Assembly (NCBI GenBank): GCA_014529385.2
Contig: CM043959.1
Span: 54,316,253 to 54,380,252, forward strand
Source: Adiantum capillus-veneris
Taxonomy: Eukaryota; Streptophyta; Polypodiopsida; Polypodiales; Pteridaceae
DNA: 64,000 nt
Direction: 5' to 3'
This document shows, one piece after another, positions 23,948 through 36,183 of the stretch. The translations under genes and the position numbers were made by a program. Under the pieces are notes generated by a model. The model searched no databases, had not been told where the DNA came from, and saw only the letters and a program-made list of their open reading frames with translations. Position 1 is the first letter of the stretch, and the number at the start of each line of letters is the position of its first letter.

Positions 23948-24301
23948 GTGCACAATCACCCTTCAGAGTTGCTGAAAATTGAACCATATTTATGGGGACA
24001 AATGAACAAAAATTTGGAAAAGATGGGAGTGAAGATCCATCCAACAGACAAACTCATGGAGGAAACCAAGAAAACAAACCATCCTGAGAAACCCAAAGTG
24101 GAATCTGTTCTAGTGAATAAGGTAGGTGATTATTGTGAAGGCGAGGAAGGAAACACCACCTTATCTCTCAAATATAAGGGAGTAACCACCATTGTGATAC
24201 TTGACAGTGGATCTGGAATAGCCATCTCTACAAAAGGGATCTGGGAGAAATGGGAAAGGCCAACTCTTAGGAAAACGTGCATGAAACAAGTGCAAAAATA
24301 A
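23948..24301 (+). pseudogene. Gypsy protease segment (pre-RT)
   Basis: A 117-residue open frame. The second half reads VILDSGSGIAIS, the D-S-G core of a retroviral-type aspartic protease at the normal position before RT. The first half is a gag/protease linker. It matters because the same element has another protease-like domain after the integrase. Confidence 0.7.
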
Positions 24302-25859
24302 ATTTTAGAAATTAAAACGGACATTCAAGGAGGTTTGGACTACAAAAATGGAAAGTGAAGAGGACTCTAACTCAGAAAAATTCAATGCACCCTCTCACTT
24401 CAAAAAATACACGATACAAGACCAACATATTGTGGTGGAACAATCGATGCGAGAGCCTAAGGAACCAAGAACATCGTATGATGGACCTGAAAACACAAAG
24501 AAGATTGATTTGGAGGAACCAAGGGAAGAACCAAAACCAACTTACATAGCCACATACCTTACCAAGGAAGAGGAATAGCTGTTGATAGCTACCCTCAAAC
24601 AATATAAAGATGTGTTTGTCTGGTCTTACAAGGATCTAAAAGGGATAGATCCTAGTATTTGCCAACACACAATTCTCCTAAAAAGTGATGCTAAATCACG
24701 TTGACAATGTCCATACACTCACAATGAAACCTTTGTTAAGAAAATTAGGGAAGACATAGACGAACTGAAAGAGGCAGAATTTATCTATGAGATCAAACAC
24801 ACGGAGTGGGTGTCACCAATTATTGTGCTGCCTAAGAAGAACGGTAAATTACGAGTGTGAGTAAATCTCAAATAAATGAATGCTGCTACAATTAGAGACA
24901 ATTATCCCTTACCCATCACTGATCATGTGATAGAAAGAGTTGTGAAAAAGGAAGCCTATAGCTTTCTAGATGGCTTTTCACACTATAACCAGCTCACGAT
25001 CAAGTTGGATGATCAACATAAAACTGCCTTTGCTATAGAATGGGGCATATTTGTATATCGGGTGATGCCATTTTGTCTAAAAATGACATTTTTAATGACC
25101 TTGCAAAGATACAAGTGATTGTTGCTCTTCCAAGACCAACAAAAGGTAGAGAGGTACAAGCCTTCATGGGCCATTGTGAATATTATCGCAGATGTATTTA
25201 CATGTATGCGATCATTGCAAAACCTCTCTACTCATTCATCACAAAATTCAAATGGAATGAGGAATGTGAGAAAGAATTTTAACAATCGGAGGAGAAACTT
25301 ATTTTTGCTCCAATTTTGAGAGCTCTTGACTGGAACAAGATCTTCCACGTCGATGTAGATGCATCGACTTATGCTATCAGATGTATCTTGGCGCAACCTG
25401 GAGAAAACAACATGGATTTTTCAACCAGTTACTCCAATAGACAACTAAACAGTGTAAAAGGGAATTACACTACCACATAAAGAGAGGGCTTGGGAATGAT
25501 CTACTCTGTCAAAATTTTTAGACATTACCTTCATGCGATTAAGTTTGTGTTCTTTCTGGATCATCAGTCATTGTTATACTTGGTGAACAAACCATGCAAT
25601 GCGAGTCGCGTTGTTCGATGGTTCCTAATATTGCTTGAGTTTGATTTCGCGGTGGTGGTAAAAAAGGAAACTACACACCAAAGAGCAGACCATTTGTTGC
25701 AAATGCTACATGCGGAAGCTGTTTTAGGGGTTGAAGATGATTTGCGTGACTATTATCCCTTCAATATCCAGATGGTACCAAGGTGGAGTGGATAGGTTAT
25801 ACCATTGCTCACCATAGGTTCACTGCAAATTGAGAGAGAACCATCCATTATCGAGCAAT

Positions 25860-26100
25860 CTTGCAACTTGGTGCTGATTGCACGATGGTTATACAAACAA
25901 GGACACGATGGCATACTCATGCATTGAGACATCCAAAAAGAGGTATGTTTGAAACAAGCTCATGTACAAACAAATGGTATCCATAGCACAACAATGCAAA
26001 CATATCAAAGACTCAGTGCGACTTGGAGTGTATTCACCTCATGCAAAAAACATTACACGCCTATGTTCGCTCATGTGATGCTTGTGTAATTAACAAGCCA
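25860..26100 (+). pseudogene. Extra zf-H2C2-like module between RNase H and integrase
   Basis: Read across one frameshift, the segment gives QAH...GIH...YQRL...YVRSCDACVINK, the H-x-H...C-x2-C pattern of the integrase zinc-binding family. A second, standard copy (AHASPIGGH...GIRWPTLF) follows at 26310-26460. The spacing places the first copy where some Tat-lineage elements have a second RNase H. Confidence 0.55.
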
Positions 26101-27229
26101 ATTGAGCATGCTATACTGTTCGAGGTAGCACTATCACCCAAGTGGGCAACATACATTGTGGAGTACTTGGAACAAGGTGGACTACTAGAGAACTTGAGCA
26201 GAGTCAAAATACGATTGATTTAGCACAAAGCCAAAAACTATACTATTATTGAAAACCAACTTTATTGGAAAGGAGTGGATGAAAACTTAAGAATTTGTAC
26301 TGCAAAACATGAGTACTTGCCCATTCTTGAGTAAGCTCACGCTAGTCCAATTGGAGGACACTTTTTGGCACAAAAAATCGTATACATAATACTCCTAGCA
26401 GGGATTCGGTGGCCTACTCTGTTCATGCTAAATATTACGTGAAGCAATGAGACACATGCCAACGTACTAAATTATCGGCGCGACGTGATGACATTCCCTT
26501 GAGACCAATAATGGAAGCACACACTTTTGCCAAATAGGGAATAGACTTTGTACGGCCTATCTCAGTACCGGCATATAGGACGCATGCTCAATACATTATA
26601 GTGGCAACGGATTATTTGACCAAGTGGGTCGAGCCTAAGACAACACAAAAAAATGATGCTAGAATCACATCATAATTCTTATACGAGAACATTCTCACGC
26701 GGTATGGCCTTCCGATTGAAATTGTGAGCGACCAGGACACTCATTTCATCAATGATATGATTGATTTTTTGTTACATGAATTTATGATACTTCATTCTAA
26801 ATCAGCTCCATATAACCCTCAAGCCAATGGACATGTTGAGAGCACCAACAAAGTATTGTCCACAGTGCTCACAAAGATTGTCAGTGAATCTAGATATGAC
26901 TAGGAATTGAAGCTACATTCGGCCATATGGGCTTATCGAATTGCATATAAAACACCACAAAATACAACTCCTTTCAACTTAGTGTTTGGGATAAATGCCA
27001 TATTACCGATATAATTCTTAATTCCTACACTATACATAGCCCAAAACTTGGGGTGGATAGGGCATGAATTCTCTGAAAGACTACACCAACTAATGCAGTT
27101 GGACGAGACGAGACTTCAGTCAGTTATAGCCATATATTTGTAAAAACAACAAATGAAACAATTCCACGACCACCATATCAAAAACAAGGAATTTCAAAAG
27201 GGTGACTATGTGTTAGTCTACACCCTTAA

Positions 27230-28561
27230 CACTAGGCTGGTAACTCAACATGACATAAAAGTATCCTTTTAGGGTTTGAAAAAACCTTCCAAAACCATAG
27301 TAGATCCACGCATTTTGGAAAATCCTTTCATGAGCTTCTAGTTTAAGGACTAATACATATGGAAAAAATGAGAAACTTGTAAAATTTCTCATAACTTGGT
27401 CACAACAAGCTCCAAAGTTGATGGACCAGTCCATTTTGCCCAAAGCAGCCATTTCTTACAATTAATCGCATATAAATGAGACTAGAGATTTTTCTAGGAC
27501 ATGAGATAAAATTATTCGTTAACTTCAATGGGTTGTGATAAAATCATATGGTTGATTTTACCTCACTATTTCTTATTTTGACAAAAGAATGGGTGCAAAA
27601 AATTTATATTTTTGCCATTCTGCGGACCTATCATCAAAGTTTCGATAGTCACACTCAATAGAGATACTATATACATGTCTTCTTAGTTCCCTTTGGGCCT
27701 GCGGATTCAGTAGGAGTCATGGAGCATGTCAAAAGAATAGTAAATCTCTTACCAAGTGAAACCTTGCGGACAATGATGAACTGCTAAATACAGTAAACAT
27801 GAAAAAACTGGGTTTAGCATTATGACCTATAGAATCCATACAAACTACTCAATATCTAGCCAAATTTGAAGTTTACGATTAGATATGGTTAGTATCTACA
27901 AAATGCACACAATTGGCCTAAGAAGCTAGCAATATTTATAAGGTATACTTGCTACACTAGTGTTTCGTATTCTTTTGCGATTGAAAAACTCAACCATCGT
28001 CGTATACTATGCTATATAGCATATTAGGTGTCCCAAAACTTAAGGAAGATTAGTTTTATGTTACACATACCACTTGCACAATCAAAATTGCATTTGGATA
28101 TCAAGGAAGCCACCAAAAAAATCATAAAAGTGCTAAATTTGGTAAAAAAAATAGGTTTAGTTAATTCTTGTAATTTGATCATAACTTTCAACTTTAACAC
28201 TTAAACCTTCCTAGGAGCATCAAAACATGTTGAGGACTACTAAGGCTAAACCTCTAGCAATCTAAACCTCACAAACATGAATTTTAGAGTGGTATAGTCA
28301 CAAAACTTTGAGATAAAAGCCAAAAAACAGGACTCGTTTTTTCACATAGTTTAGGTTCAGAAATGTTGTGCAAGAGTAAGGTTAATGGTGAGATCAATAT
28401 TCCAACAAATGTCAAGTTTTTTCAACTCATAAGGCAAGTTTGTGGATATATAGCACCCTGAAATTCAATTTCAAACTCTTCAAATAATTCAAGCAAAATA
28501 ATCACTTAACATGGCATAAAAGTGTTTCAGGTCCACATAAAAGTGTCCCATTACCAACCTA
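27230..28561 (-). mobile_element. TTAA-targeting inverted-repeat DNA transposon, copy 2
   Basis: It is about 1332 bp and matches copy 1 (1189-2529) in reverse orientation along its length. The left end CACTAGGCTGGTAA follows TTAA (27226-27229). The right end reads TTACCAACCTA and has lost about six bases (GTG plus part of the target duplication). The related integrase at 57595-57620 is the empty site with CTTAAG, so insertion was into TTAA inside an integrase coding region. It has no transposase. Confidence 0.85.
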
Positions 28562-29380
28562 AGCAACATTCCAAGGAGCTTAAAAAGCGGGGTAACAGCC
28601 CATTTGTGATTAAAAACATATCACCAAGTGGAGCCATCCAACTCACAACATTAGAGGGAGAGGTAATGTCTTATTGGATAAATGGTTGTAGATTGAAAAA
28701 GTATCTACAACCTCTCACTATGGACATGTTAGAAAAGATACACTTAGCTAAAGTGCGACAGAAGAGAGTTCAAGCAACAAAAGATCAAGCATAGAAGGAG
28801 GCTAAATTGCAAAATTTAAAATGGAAGGAACAACATCAACCACCACCTCCCATTGTAGCAACTCAAGTTGAGCAAACTTTGCTTGGCAGTATGGATGTTC
28901 GGGTAAATGTCCGGCTAGTCGATGGAACAATCAAAAGGGCACTTGTGAAACACGTGTCAATGCTATGCAATATTCAACCTACCTAAAATTATTAGAATCA
29001 ATGATTGAAACAACCCAAATTGAACTCAAAGAAGCTAACAGGGAAACCATGGTTAGTTTGGGACAAGCCAATGTCTCGAGTAACATCGATGGAAACCACT
29101 GCCCACATCTGTTCCACATTATGGCTGACACATATCTCAACAAGCGCCTCATTTTGGGAGCTTCATGGCTGTGAACTTACAAAGTTGTTCCAGATTGGAA
29201 GGATGACGCACTTCATTATTCTCTCAAGGATCAGTTTTATGTTACGCCATTCATGCAAATAGATCACATTTGGGATGAACATAAGGATTCAATTGAATGT
29301 GAAAAAGAGGAAAAATTTATTGGTTCACCACAACTACCTACGAGTAAATGGGAAAACAACACTACCAAAATTTGGATTCG
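28562..29380 (+). pseudogene. Gypsy integrase C-terminus plus protease-like domain, truncated
   Basis: Continues the integrase after the nested transposon (SPFVIKNISPSGAIQLTTLEG, then GCRLKKY). A linker leads into a domain that aligns with the post-integrase domain at 57970-58371. Shared are VNVRLV against IKVHLN, RVNAMQYSTY against RVNAVSYSTY, CPHLF against CPHQF, and LILGASW with TYKVVPDW against MILGIPWM with TYKAVLDW. This is the retroviral-protease-like pattern; the codons for the catalytic D-T-G are deleted here. One stop and one frameshift are present. Similarity ends near 29380 at a junction with a minus-strand copia. Confidence 0.7.
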
Positions 29381-32220
29381 GAACCTCTTCTAGATCCCTG
29401 TGAAGAAAAGTTGTCATCACATCCATTTGGACAAGCTCCATGTTCTCTATGGATACTAGGCAAAACACTATACGCAATGTAGTCATCTTGACCATTGGTG
29501 AGAAGATTTCATCAAAATCAACTCCCTTTTGCTGCTTGCATCCCTTAGATCCCAATCTAGCATTGTACTTAGGCTTAGGATCATTAGATGTAAACTTCTT
29601 CTTGTAAACCCATTTTCAAGGTAAGGCTTGCTTGCCTTCTGGCAATTCAACCAAGTCCCATGTCTCATTGTTCACAATCGAGTTATACTTAGATTGCATA
29701 GCTTGCTCCCACTTCATGCTATCTTCCATTTGAACAGCTTCTTTGTAATAAGTGGGCTCATCACAATCATCGACTAACACATAGCCCAATCCTGGCTCAA
29801 AATGCTCAGGTGCACGACATACACACGTAGATCTCCTCACTACTTGACTGATGGACTCCACTCTCTTTGGAGCACTACTAATGGTAGGAACTTCACCAGT
29901 AGAATGAGTTGGTTTTACCAAATTTGTGGAAGCTAGATCCTCAAATCTGACTTTTCATTATTTGGCCTCTTTAATAGGCTGTCATTGTATTTTAGATTCA
30001 TTGAATATCACTGTGAGCTGCGGATAACCTTTCTAGATTTTGAGTGCCAGAGACGATATCCCATCTCTTGTCTGCACCATAACCAATGAAGATGCACTTG
30101 TGTGATTTGGGATCCAACTTTTTTCTAAGCTCTTTTGGCACATGTGAGAATGCCTCACACCCAAATACACCTAATCTATCATAATTGGGATGTTTGCCTG
30201 TTCACATCTCCTGTGGAATCTTAAAATTCAATGGAGTACTAGGCAATCTATCGATGATATGTACAGTTGTGATAACAACCTCTCCCCAAAACTCGGGAGG
30301 TAATTTTGCCATAGATAACATGGTTGTGACTCTTCATTGAATCGTGCAATTCATACACTCAACAATTCCATTCTGAGCAAGTGTGTATGATGTAGTAAAC
30401 TGTCACTGAATCCCTTGTTTGCCACAAAAATTCTTGACCTCTGTGGAGACATACTCTCCACCATGTCAGTTCAAAAAGCTTTGAACTTTCTACCAAATTG
30501 GTTCTCAGCCATGGCTAAGAATTTTGAGAATGTAGCAAACACTTTGTCTTTCCTCTTCAAGAGGTAGATCCACACCTTCTGAGTAGATTCATCTATGAAT
30601 GTCAGTTAATACAATGCTCCCCCTAGAGGTTTGTGTCGCATAGGCCCACATAAATTGCTATGAACCAAATCTAGAGGATTTCCCAAATCTTGATGTAATG
30701 ACAAGGAAGTTTGCCTAGTTTGCTTGCCATAGATGCGATGCTCACATAAATTGAAATTAGAATAGTTTAACACAGGTAAGTAGCCCAAATGTTGAAGGAT
30801 TTTCATTCCTTTCTGGCTCATATGGCCTAGCCGACTATGCCACAACTCAGTAGAAGACTGCTTGGCTACATAGATAGAACTCTCTTTGATTGAAGAGACA
30901 TATAAAGAGTACAATGAACCAGATTTTTAACCTTTTATGACAATCAAATTCTCTTTATGCACCATCCAAGAACCATTGCAAAAAACAGCAGTATAGCCTA
31001 GAGCATCAAGCTGATGAACTGACACCAAACTCATTAGTCCGTTTAGGAACATGTCTGTCTATGCCATTCATCATGCATAGCATGACATCTCCCATACTAC
31101 ATATATCAAGTTGATAGGAATCTCCAAGCTTGATTGAACCATGCATAGAAAAATATGTGGAGAGCCATTCCCTATGGGGAGTAACATGAAAATTGACACC
31201 TGAATCAGTGATCCAATTTTGTGTGTAACACTTATCAAGAGCCAATAACACATATGGGCTCAAATTGGAAGTGAAAACAAGCATATATGACGGCTATTTT
31301 ACATCAAGAACAAGCTCTGGATGTGGAGATTGAACCACATTGATCTCTTTGATCTTTACATCACTCTTTGGAACGTCATTCTTCACAATAGCTTTGTCCT
31401 TTTTACGTTGTAAAACATGGAAATATTTCTTCAAATGGCCTTTCTTACCACAATGATGACATTCTACATTTCTCAAGTCACGACCTCAACTCTTGCTACA
31501 ATTCCAATGGTCCTTACAATCCTGTGAATGATCGCAATTGCAACTACGTCCACCTCTTTGCCTATGGCAATTATGGCCACTTGCCATATATGCATCTCCA
31601 TGCCCACCACTATCGAGAGATTGACGTCTAATCTCCTTAGTGAGCAATGCACTAGTAACATCACTAAACTTCAGCTTACTGCCTGATATAGAGTTACTTA
31701 TCACAGTATTGAATGTATCCCAAGAAGAAGGCAAAGGGCATACCAAGATAATGGTCTTCATTTCATCATCAAAATTCAGCCCCTTTGATGTCAGCTAAGA
31801 AAATGTGATATTGAACTCATTCAAGTGTGCACTAACACTGCTACCTTCTTTCATATTCAAGTACATAAGTTTCTTCATCAAGAAAACTTTGTTAGAAGCT
31901 ATTTTCCCATCCCAAGCTACACATAGAGTGTCTGAAAGCTCTCGTGATGTAGTCTTATCCATTATCATGAAGAATATGGTCTCGCCAATATGTAATCTAA
32001 TCGTGGCCATAGTACGAGCATCTAACTCTTCCCACTGATCATCAGTGTAAGAATTCTCTCTATGCTGTTTCAACGGCGCTGTCAGGCCCTTGTTGATGCG
32101 AAGACATCAAGCATATGTTCCTTTCAAATCGTAAAGCTTGTGCCATCAAACTTTTTTATGTAGTAGTCTTCCGTTTTCGAAGCACTACTAGCAGCCATAA
32201 CTCAAGATAAAATGACCAAA
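29380..32220 (-). pseudogene. Decayed Ty1/copia polyprotein, 3' truncated
   Basis: Read from 32220 leftward: copia gag (31795-32210, with SAHLNEF); degenerate zinc knuckle at about 31420-31470 (CHHCGKKGHLKKYF, last Cys replaced by Phe); protease WITDSG near 31200; GAG-pre-integrase LWHSRLGHM near 30850; broken integrase (30600-29950); and RT N-terminus (29334-29921, with VDFDEIFSPMVKM and QMDVMTTFLH). RT stops after its first catalytic motif at the junction near 29380. Stops and frameshifts are numerous. No LTR or primer-binding site could be recognised, so insertion boundaries are unknown. Confidence 0.85.
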
Positions 32221-32464
32221 GATTTATGGCAAAAAGTGTTGGGAGAATTTCAAAAGATTTTTCCCTAAAACAAGAGTAGAAACTCAAGAGAAAATGCAAC
32301 AGAATCACTAGATGTAAGCAGTCAAATGTATTAAGAATGCATATGGTCGACTCGCGGGAAAAATATGAGAGAATCTTCTCTGTATGGACATGAAAAAATC
32401 AACACATAAACTGACAAAAGGAACCATTGGCCATAAGACTGACGTAATAAATTGTCTTGTGACT

Positions 32465-32469
32465 GCCAA
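32465..32469 (+). other. Target-site duplication GCCAA, left
   Basis: GCCAA immediately before the LTR end TGTAACA; repeated at 34043-34047. Confidence 0.9.
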
Positions 32470-34042
32470 TGTAACATTTAATGGCCTAGTAACTTGTGTG
32501 TAGCGGAAAATAGCATGAACATAGTGAGCATTTCATTAGAATAGATTCCTAATGAGATTAACAAGAGTGCTTGGGTGGAGAGAGCAACAAAAAGCATAAC
32601 ACCTAGTTAGATAGCATGAACAATACTTCAAAAGAGAGAGAAATTAAGAAATTGACAACAGTTGAGGACCGGATTTGCATGGAGCCGGTCCCCCCTCCAA
32701 CAGGCTTTGTATTATGGTTTCTCCCATTAAGAGAGACATTTACAATACAATTCTTTGTGTTCCTTAAATACTAGCTAGTGCAATGAAGATGAAAACTTCA
32801 TGCACTAAGCAAAACACTTATCAAACACAACATCAATTCCCTCACGGTCTCAGACCCAAGACCTCACACACCTTCAAAGATGGTGAGAGCTAGCGGGGTA
32901 TGAGAGTATATTGAGAGGAAGAAGGAGTATTCTTACGAGAAAGATGTACATCTCTTCACATAATCACTCATATCAGCATAGCTTAGCTTAGTAATTAGCA
33001 TGGTAGAGGAGATGAGCATGCATTGAATCTTGGCTCTTGGTTGGATTTTCATCACAAAGCCAAGAGTTGTTGGTGTAGGCCTCCCTTCTCACAAGCTTGG
33101 AGTAGGTGGTAAGCTTTCCATTAAAGCTTGAGAAGGAGAGAGAGTCTTCTTTGCTTCACACATGAGATTGTGTGAGTGTGTGTGTGATAATGCCTTGCAA
33201 AAATCAGCCCCCTCTCTCTCTTGGTCGACCCCTTTCCTAATTGCTCATGCTACAGCCCTATTGGACCTCCCCAGGCCTATAGCCAATGGAAATTAAGCAG
33301 CATAAGTGATAGCCTTATGACATGTGTCCCCCTTTCCCCTTTTGTGAGAGCTTTAGGTAATTAATAAATGCCATTAAACTCTCATTTGACCCCTTTGCCT
33401 CCTGGCCAATAGGAATCAGGCAAGCCATTGAGATGTTGAATGCTCATTGGACCCCTTGGGAGATTGTCCAATAGTCTCCTAGAGAGCTTAATTCTTATTG
33501 CTTCTTTTATTAAGTGTTTTAAAATTAATTAAACCAGATTTACTCTAGCCTAATTCTCATTGGTCCACCTCCAAGGCCATCCAATAGGATTTGAGTACAC
33601 CTTGTGGGCATCTGGGCTAGGGAGCTGACATGTGTCCCTCTTTCCCCTTGTGTACAAATGAAGCTTGTGAGTGTGTGTGTGTGAGTTTCTCTCTCATCCC
33701 CTACTTGCAAGGCTTGCCCCCTCCTATGTAAGGATTATGAAGACTTTTTGTGACACACACAAAGCATCCAATTCCCCTAATGTTTGACCTTTGGACTCAA
33801 CCTTTGAATTTTGGAACCTTAGCATTTTGGAAGTCTTAATGGGCTGAACCTTAGGGTCTTCAAAGCCCATTTTTGCACATTGCTCTTTTGCAAATGGCCC
33901 CCCCTTTGGATCCCTACTGCGGCCGCGGTTTGCTAGCTTAACCAATATTCTAGCTTTTTCTCCCCTGTCACTTCCCCATATTAAATGATCAGTTTAACAT
34001 GAGAAAATCATTTAGGAGAATTAGATATTGATTATTATGACA
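32470..34042 (-). mobile_element. Solo L2 LTR with 5-bp target duplication
   Basis: A 1573-bp LTR bounded by TGTAACA (plus-strand left) and ATGACA (right), flanked by GCCAA on both sides, with no internal region. This is the product of LTR-LTR recombination. It defines the true ends of L2: in sense orientation TGTCATAATA...AATGTTACA. Related copies are the antisense LTR at 6899-8494 and the chromovirus 3' LTR at 62061-63320. No ORF of note. Confidence 0.9.
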
Positions 34043-34047
34043 GCCAA
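34043..34047 (+). other. Target-site duplication GCCAA, right
   Basis: Matches 32465-32469. Confidence 0.9.
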
Positions 34048-35480
34048 CTCGGCGTCAAAAGCAAAAGTGTCTGTCCAAATACATAGCCTATGATGAGGAT
34101 ATTGAAAAAGGGGTACTCTAGCAACCTGTAGCATCGAAAGTGTCTCAACATTTGAGAACACCTCAGCTCAAGAAAACCTCATGCAAATGACCCTCCAAAG
34201 GCTAAGCAAACTCAAGACTATCCCACAGGCTCCGAAAGGGCTCTTCTTGTCTGAGTCTCAAAAACGGTCAAGACAACTACCAAAAATGCCAAAAAAATGG
34301 CTCCACATTGTGTACAATAGGTAGTAACTACAACTCAACGTACATGACAAATCGCGCACAAATTGGCGCGAAATTTTTTTCGCATGTAGTAAACAAATCC
34401 TTGCAGGGATATTTGCTCTCAAAAGAGATCAATAGCACTGTGTGTGCTCAAGGAAGCATGCATCTATCAATGCATGACCTTTCGTAGAGAAAGCTGGTGC
34501 CAAAATGACTGCCAAGAATGTCTGAAAGGCACTGTACCTGTGTGTATATATAAAGACCTATAAACTAGGTGTATGTGGGCTCAAAAGTCCTCCTGTAAAC
34601 TTGCATGTCAGTGTAGACTAGGAGGTTGATGCTGATTTCCACCGTCGAACAAAAAATATGCTAGTCAAGTAGCCGCCAAATGGATCAAAATCGAAACCAT
34701 GCTAAAAAATTGCAATCAATGTGCTCGATGCCAATGCCGTCACTCCTCTATGATAAGAGGTACCTCACCATTGCATGTCATGAGTGTTGTCATCCGTGAG
34801 AAAAAGCTTGTCTATGGGAACGCCAATGTGGTGGAAGAATGGTTGTGGTGGAGCATCAAGAAGAACGCCAAGGAAATGAGAACGCGATGATCGATGCGGA
34901 ATGCACGTCGAAGAAAACCGCCAAGAAGTATGCCATTCGAGAGATAATTCTATTGATGTCGCCAAAGCCGAGAGAACCAAAAAAAAGTGTGTGTGTGTGT
35001 GTGTGTGTGTGTTGATGTACACACACTCAATCTCTCTCTCTCTCTATGCTTGTTCTTGATTCTTCCTTCTCTCTCGCTCTTTTTTAAGCAGTCCAAATAG
35101 ACAAAGACAAAAAAATTAGAAGAAGTCAAGAGAGATTTAAATGACGGATCAAATTGCAATGATGGAAAGACCCATTTATAATTTAAAAGGAAAATATAAT
35201 CTTTAAAAAACTTTTCTTTTAAACCCAAGAGGACACATGTCCACCATCAACAACCTCTTCATCAATGGCTCAAGAATCGCACCATTTTCCCACCACCCCC
35301 CTATGGCCTTCTTTAGGCGAACAAACCCTCCCTACTTGAAAAGTAACCACTTCCTATTGCTATAAAAACAAGGCACCCCTCTTATGATACACCTCATTCT
35401 TGGTTTGAGAAGTAGGAAGTGAAGCCCCTTCTATTTGCAATGTGCATGTAGTCACTGGTCCCTCCCCACCCACCCTATAC
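34048..35480. other. Unclassified DNA
   Basis: No domain is recognised. Contains a TATA-like TATATATAAAG near 34545-34555 and a (GT)n tract at 34987-35012 followed by a short CT run. It may be flanking LTR remains, but no boundary or second copy is seen. Confidence 0.4.
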
Positions 35481-35495
35481 TAAGCTTTGAATAGA

Positions 35496-35906
35496 CTAGT
35501 ATACCTTTTGTGGGCCTTCCACATGTTGAAAGTGTGTAAGAAAAGCATGTCTTACCATTTCATAGGTCATAACTTGAGGAGGTTGGGCTGATTGAAGCTC
35601 CTTTTTGTAGCCTTCCCAACATTTTCTAGCATCTCCCTTCAAACAAAAGTAGAAGATTTGTAGCACTAATGCTAGGTCCTGCTTGTCAGCAAGAAGGCAA
35701 GTAAATTCCATTTGTTCAATGAAACCTTTGAAACTTTCATTTTCCTTTCCTTGACACTCTAGAAAACTAAATACCATGGCTTTCAAAACTACTTGAAGAA
35801 ATTCCTCGATGGTGAGCACCAAAAAGCTATTGGAAAAATAAGAACAAGGGACGTCTCTATAGCAATGTCTCTCAATAGTGCTCAAGACACAAATTGAACA
35901 CCACAA
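35496..35906 (-). pseudogene. Retrotransposon gag-like fragment
   Basis: A 136-residue open frame. The part reading FIEQMEFTC...LKGDARKCWEGYKKEL...YEMVRHAFLTHF fits the Ty3/gypsy-type gag core (L-x-G-x-A-x-x-W followed by a W/Y-x-x-F helix). The N-terminal portion is within a 233-bp tandem duplication and may not be original coding. No adjacent pol on this strand. Confidence 0.5.
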
Positions 35907-36183
35907 GCCTTGTCAAAAGAACTCCCACAACACCAAAAAAAAATTTTCTCAATGAAACCTTTGGCACTTTCATTTTCCTTTACATGAAACTCTAGAAAAC
36001 TAAATACCATGGCTTCCAAAACCTATAAACTACTTGAAGCAATTCCTTGGTGGCGAGCACCAAAACACTGTTGGAAAAACAAGAACAAGGGTCACCTCTA
36101 TCGCAGTGTCTCTCAATTGTGTTCAAGACACAATTTCAGCACCACAAGCTGTATCAAAAGAACTCCCACAACACCACAACTCA
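35717..36183 (+). repeat. Tandem duplication, about 233-bp period, two units
   Basis: Unit 1 (from about 35717) and unit 2 (from about 35950) share CAATGAAACCTTTG, CTAGAAAACTAAATACCATGG, GAACAAGGG, CAATGTCTCTCAAT-like and AACTCCCACAACACCA blocks with moderate divergence. Partly overlaps the gag-like fragment. Confidence 0.85.

Larger units (their letters stand above)
23642..27225 (+). pseudogene. Decayed Ty3/gypsy pol: protease, RT, RNase H, zinc modules, integrase
   Basis: Frames are broken, but order is readable. The protease has ILDSGSG near 24200. The RT N-terminal half covers about 24700-25110 (NYPLPITDHV, then SFLDGFSHYNQ, then MPFCLKM). A deletion near 25110-25116 removes the RT centre, including the YxDD motif, and rejoins at the thumb/connection (MGHCEYYRR). 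RNase H runs from about 25320 to 25730 (HVDVDAS; LDHQSLLYLVNK). Next come a first zf-H2C2-like module (25900-26095), a spacer (WATYIVEYLEQGG), a second zf-H2C2 module (26310-26460) and the integrase core to about 27220. The element is interrupted at 27230 by a TTAA transposon and resumes at 28562. Confidence 0.85.
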
